Below are positions 43,223 through 45,506 of a DNA stretch of 45,506 nt, piece after piece (position 1 is the stretch's first letter; every line of letters begins with the position of its first letter). This stretch comes from Candidatus Gastranaerophilales bacterium. GTDB lineage: Bacteria; Cyanobacteriota; Vampirovibrionia; Gastranaerophilales; Gastranaerophilaceae. Made by a program: the position numbers and the translations under genes. The notes under the pieces are model-generated. The model was given only the letters and a program-made list of their open reading frames with translations, was not told where the DNA came from and did no database searches. The stretch covers positions 1 to 45,506 of the forward strand of contig CALVAW010000013.1 of the NCBI GenBank assembly GCA_944325655.1, given 5' to 3'.

Positions 43223-43251
43223 TTGACATTGTTTTTGGTGAATAGTAGAAT
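43223..43251 (+). promoter_or_regulatory. Near-consensus promoter of the Cys-rich prepilin gene
   Basis: Perfect TTGACA (43223-43228), a 17-base spacer and TAGAAT (43246-43251). The start site would be near 43258, downstream of the ATG at 43254, which favours ATG 43284 as the real start. Confidence 0.75.
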
Positions 43252-43283
43252 TAATGTATTATTGTATTAAACTTAGTTTGCTT

Positions 43284-45032
43284 ATGAAAAGATTTGATCT
43301 TAAAAGTTATGCATTTAGTTTAGTGGAGTTGACGATAAGTTTAGTTGTCATTAGTTGTATAGCTGCAGCATTTGCTCCTGTAGTGACTAAAAAGCTTAAA
43401 AATTCAAATGTTTCTGTGGCATTATCCGAAGTTGTTACAAGGTGTGATAAATTTTCTGATGAATGTTCTCTTTGTTATGCAAGTAAATGTATAGTTTGCG
43501 ATAGATTATGCAATGATAATCAATATAAAAATGTAGGCACATGTGCTTGTGAAAATTGTACAGATAGAAGTGTCGGCTGTATAAGATGCGACGCTAAAGT
43601 TTGTACAAGGTGTGCATCCGGTTACGGACTTACTTCTGACGGCAAATGTCGGCTATGTCAAAAGGGCTATTATTCTGATGGTACATTTGATTGTAAGCCT
43701 TGTCCTGTCGATAAGTATCAAAACCAAACCGGTAAGAGTTCTTGTATAAATTGTCCTGCAAATCAAGGTTCTGATGGTGCGGCAGCAGCTTGTACGGTTT
43801 GCTCAACCAAGATTTCGAATTGTAGTGAATGTTCAAATTTATCTCAATGTACTAAATGTAAGGCTGGATATTATTTAAGTGCAGGTGCTTGTTATACTTG
43901 TCCGCAAGGTTATAAGTGCGATGGTTCGGCAACTAAAACCATTTGCTCTGCGGGAACGTTTTCGTTAGCGGGTGCTTCAAGTTGTACTACTTGTTCTGCC
44001 GGATATTATCAAAATTTAGCCGGTCAAACAAGCTGTAAGACGTGTTCTTCTAAAACAGCAAATTGTACTAATTGTAATGTTTCAACCGGTACTTGTACGT
44101 ATTGTGCTAATAAGTATTATTTAAGTTCTTCTTCTTGTGCTCTTTGTACCGCAGGATATAAATGTGTTAATAACGTAAGAACTCAATGTGCTGCAGGTTA
44201 TTATGCTCCTGCTGGAAGCACTTCTTGTACTGCTTGTGCTTCAGGTTATTACAGTGCAGCAGGTGCATCTTCTTGTAAAGCTTGTTCCAGTACTTGGTCA
44301 AGATGTTCAACGTGCAGTATAAATGGATGCGCAACTTGTAAAAGCGGATATGTTTTGAGCGGTGGAAGTTGTATAGAAGAAACAAGTTGTTGGGAATTTC
44401 ATTCTAATTCGGTTTGGACAGTTCCTAGTTATGCTAAAAACAGAACTATTTATATATATTCTTGCGGTGGCGGCGGCGCTAACTCAGGTCAAGGCGGTGG
44501 CGGCGGTATGGGTGGTTTTAAATATGCTTCTCCTATTGTCGTAACCCAAAATCAATTGACAATTGTTGTAGGTGCTGCAGGAGTTAATTCTACAGGCGGC
44601 GGCGGTGCTTCTTATATAAATGAATTTATATATAATACTGCTGCATGTGGCGGCGGTGGCAGCGGCTCTTGTGGCTCTAGAGGCTCTACCGGTGGTAATG
44701 TAGCAGGTAGCAGTTGCACTCCAGGGGCAGGTGGTACTCAAAGCGGTAGCCATCTTAGCACTAATCCCTATTGTTCAGGTTATGGTGGATATTGTACTGG
44801 TGGTGCCGGAGTATCTTGTCAGTCAGAAAGCAGATGCGAAGCTCATGGCGGCTATTTTCACTGGGATACTTGGGCATGTTCAAATAATTCAGGAAGAGGC
44901 GGAAATGGAAGCGGAGCTAATACAACATACGCAGCTAATATATTCGGTACAGGATATTGTAATGCCGCTAATCCTGGTGGAGTTTTGATATCTTTATACA
45001 GTATAGCTTCTAAGTCGTCATGTAAATTTTAA
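43284..45032 (+). CDS. Prepilin with Cys-rich GCC2/GCC3-like repeats and a Gly-rich domain
   Basis: A 582-residue surface protein with three parts. (1) A class III prepilin signal: MKRFDLKSYA|FSLVELTISL, cleavage after Ala10, Phe11 as +1, Glu15 at +5, then a hydrophobic helix. (2) About residues 58-370: a dense series of Cys-rich repeats with CxxC pairs and recurring C-x-x-GYY (for example CSAGTFSLAGASSCTTCSAG and YYQNLAGQTSC), matching the ephrin-receptor-like/GCC2-GCC3 type and resembling Giardia variant surface proteins. (3) From about 385: a domain opening with a Trp-Thr-Val-Pro strand, with GGGG loops (SCGGGGANSGQGGGGGMGGF; TIVVGAAGVNSTGGGG) of the glycine-rich type seen in phage tail and adhesin proteins. 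I start at 43284 because the promoter start site lies beyond ATG 43254. No ribosome-binding site is evident. Its end overlaps a convergent XRE gene by 23 bases. A pilus-displayed adhesin stabilised by disulfides is the likely role (inference). Confidence 0.85.
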   Translation: MKRFDLKSYAFSLVELTISLVVISCIAAAFAPVVTKKLKNSNVSVALSEVVTRCDKFSDECSLCYASKCIVCDRLCNDNQYKNVGTCACENCTDRSVGCIRCDAKVCTRCASGYGLTSDGKCRLCQKGYYSDGTFDCKPCPVDKYQNQTGKSSCINCPANQGSDGAAAACTVCSTKISNCSECSNLSQCTKCKAGYYLSAGACYTCPQGYKCDGSATKTICSAGTFSLAGASSCTTCSAGYYQNLAGQTSCKTCSSKTANCTNCNVSTGTCTYCANKYYLSSSSCALCTAGYKCVNNVRTQCAAGYYAPAGSTSCTACASGYYSAAGASSCKACSSTWSRCSTCSINGCATCKSGYVLSGGSCIEETSCWEFHSNSVWTVPSYAKNRTIYIYSCGGGGANSGQGGGGGMGGFKYASPIVVTQNQLTIVVGAAGVNSTGGGGASYINEFIYNTAACGGGGSGSCGSRGSTGGNVAGSSCTPGAGGTQSGSHLSTNPYCSGYGGYCTGGAGVSCQSESRCEAHGGYFHWDTWACSNNSGRGGNGSGANTTYAANIFGTGYCNAANPGGVLISLYSIASKSSCKF

Positions 45033-45330
45033 TCATTTTATAAATAAATTTTATTTTTTCTTCTTCAGCGTTATTTAATAAAGAGAAAATCTCTTTTAGT
45101 AGTTGTTCTTTATTTTTATCGTGATTAAAGATAAAAAGTTCATTTATTTCTACATCAAGAGCCTTTGCAATTTTTTCCAAGGTTTGCATTGTGGTGAAAT
45201 ATGTTCCTGTTTCAATGTTACCTATTTGCTTATAGTTAATTCCTACAAGCTCTCCAAGTTGCTCTTGTGTTAATTTTTTTTGTTTTCTAAGTTCTTTTAT
45301 TCTCTTACCGAATAATTTTAAGTTATTCAT
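45010..45330 (-). CDS. XRE-family HTH transcriptional regulator
   Basis: A 106-residue regulator: a Cro/C1-type HTH (KKLTQEQLGELVGINYKQIG, then NIETGTYF) in residues about 8-65 and a short C-terminal helix (AEEEKIKFIYKMIKIY) shared with the paralog at 5123. AAGAGG precedes ATG 45330. It lies between two prepilin genes: convergent with the Cys-rich one (23-base overlap) and divergent from the one starting at 45471. A dyad (45392-45413) sits in the divergent promoter region, suggesting that it controls the prepilin gene on its right. The ligand or signal is unknown. Confidence 0.88.
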   Translation of the reverse strand: MNNLKLFGKRIKELRKQKKLTQEQLGELVGINYKQIGNIETGTYFTTMQTLEKIAKALDVEINELFIFNHDKNKEQLLKEIFSLLNNAEEEKIKFIYKMIKIYMTT

Positions 45331-45345
45331 AAAACCTCTTGGATT

Positions 45346-45374
45346 ATTATATTTTTAACTTTTTAATTATGTAA
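45346..45374 (-). promoter_or_regulatory. Promoter of the XRE gene
   Basis: Minus strand TTACAT (45374-45369), a 17-base spacer and TATAAT (45351-45346). The predicted transcript begins only about ten bases before the start codon, just covering AAGAGG. Confidence 0.5.
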
Positions 45375-45391
45375 CCTAGTCAAACATACTA

Positions 45392-45426
45392 AATTATTTG
45401 ACAATGTATAATTAAACAAGTAAAAT
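45392..45426 (+). promoter_or_regulatory. Prepilin promoter with overlapping dyad
   Basis: Perfect TTGACA (45398-45403), a 17-base spacer and TAAAAT (45421-45426). A dyad, AATTAT-N10-ATAATT (45392-45413), brackets the -35. It would be a natural operator for the divergent XRE regulator; this is inference from position. Confidence 0.6.
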
Positions 45427-45428
45427 GT

Positions 45429-45470
45429 AAGTTAAATTTGGTATTTTTATATAAATAAGAAATTTAACTT
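45429..45470 (+). repeat. Inverted repeat in the leader, abutting a start codon
   Basis: Perfect 11-base arms AAGTTAAATTT (45429-45439) and AAATTTAACTT (45460-45470); the second arm ends directly at ATG 45471. In the mRNA this would be a hairpin next to the start, and no Shine-Dalgarno sequence is present. It may control translation initiation. Confidence 0.55.
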
Positions 45471-45506
45471 ATGATAAACACTAAGAAAAAATTAAACGCC
45501 TTCTCT
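45471..45506 (+). CDS. Prepilin-like protein, first 12 codons only
   Basis: The window ends 12 codons into this gene: MINTKKKLNAFS. The basic leader followed by A|FS matches the prepilin signal of the gene at 43284 (YA|FSLVE), with cleavage after Ala10 in both. A near-consensus promoter and a leader hairpin lie upstream. Only the start is visible, so the call rests on this short motif and the context. Confidence 0.55.
   Translation, partial: MINTKKKLNAFS

Noticed and set aside
43215-43245. A possible nine-codon leader peptide (MLIDIVFGE) with GGAG upstream, ahead of the Cys-rich prepilin.
   Set aside because: Its codons are the -35 and spacer of a near-consensus promoter (43223-43251), so it lies upstream of the expected transcript start.

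Overview
This is a low-GC, gene-dense bacterial chromosome segment. The organism looks like a Gram-negative with a cyanobacterial-lineage flavour: it has an LPS transporter (lptB, lptG), an AMIN-domain protein of the kind common in Cyanobacteriota, several class III prepilins with an A|FSLVE-type motif, and many short glycine/alanine-rich membrane proteins of no known family. My best guess is a gut Vampirovibrionia (Melainabacteria), order Gastranaerophilales. That is inference from gene content and composition; no marker here proves it. The genetic code is standard. I see no rRNA, tRNA, CRISPR array, transposase or phage module.

Layout. 1-560: the start of a prepilin gene, divergent from an XRE regulator. 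566-5124: pnp (-), then groES-groEL (+), followed by a GC-rich hairpin repeat that duplicates the last codons of groEL. 5123-6808: an XRE regulator and two small membrane proteins, one behind a promoter with a long, hairpin-rich leader. 6809-10993 (-): a PIG-L-like pseudoenzyme, then a TPR protein, dus and a GIY-YIG protein. 11145-13171 (+): two unknown ORFs coupled to prmC, then hsp20. 13270-16840 (-): pyrH-frr-cdsA-rnc-rpe. 16905-18128: an unknown helical protein. 18119-23607 (-): a processive GT2 glycosyltransferase, murC-murB-ddl-ftsQ. 23685-34202 (-): rimP-nusA behind an apparent attenuator, a formyltransferase, lptB-lptG, an NAGPA-type glycosidase, a pilin-like protein, ribH, the AMIN protein, a coiled-coil protein, and an RseP-type protease carrying an in-frame tandem repeat. 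34397-36128 (+): a sigma-70 factor and an oligopeptide-type ABC ATPase. 36125-40671 (-): DUF1015, glgX, DUF815 ATPase. 40840-45506: a secreted-effector-like protein, an SDR operon, HU, a Cys-rich prepilin with eukaryote-like repeats, an XRE regulator, and the start of another prepilin.

Most of the window is housekeeping: RNA turnover, chaperones, translation factors, phospholipid, peptidoglycan and LPS supply, glycogen breakdown. The accessory material is at the two ends and in small islands. The items most worth following are: (1) a prepilin whose mature body is ephrin-receptor/GCC-like Cys-rich repeats followed by a glycine-rich domain; (2) prepilin genes repeatedly paired with small XRE regulators, with dyads over the shared promoters; (3) a GC-rich repeat family found both in intergenic DNA behind groEL and, as a 38-codon tandem unit, inside the rseP-like coding sequence, reminiscent in behaviour of Rickettsia palindromic elements; (4) a terminator-like attenuator ahead of rimP-nusA; (5) a PIG-L fold protein that has lost its metal-binding motif.
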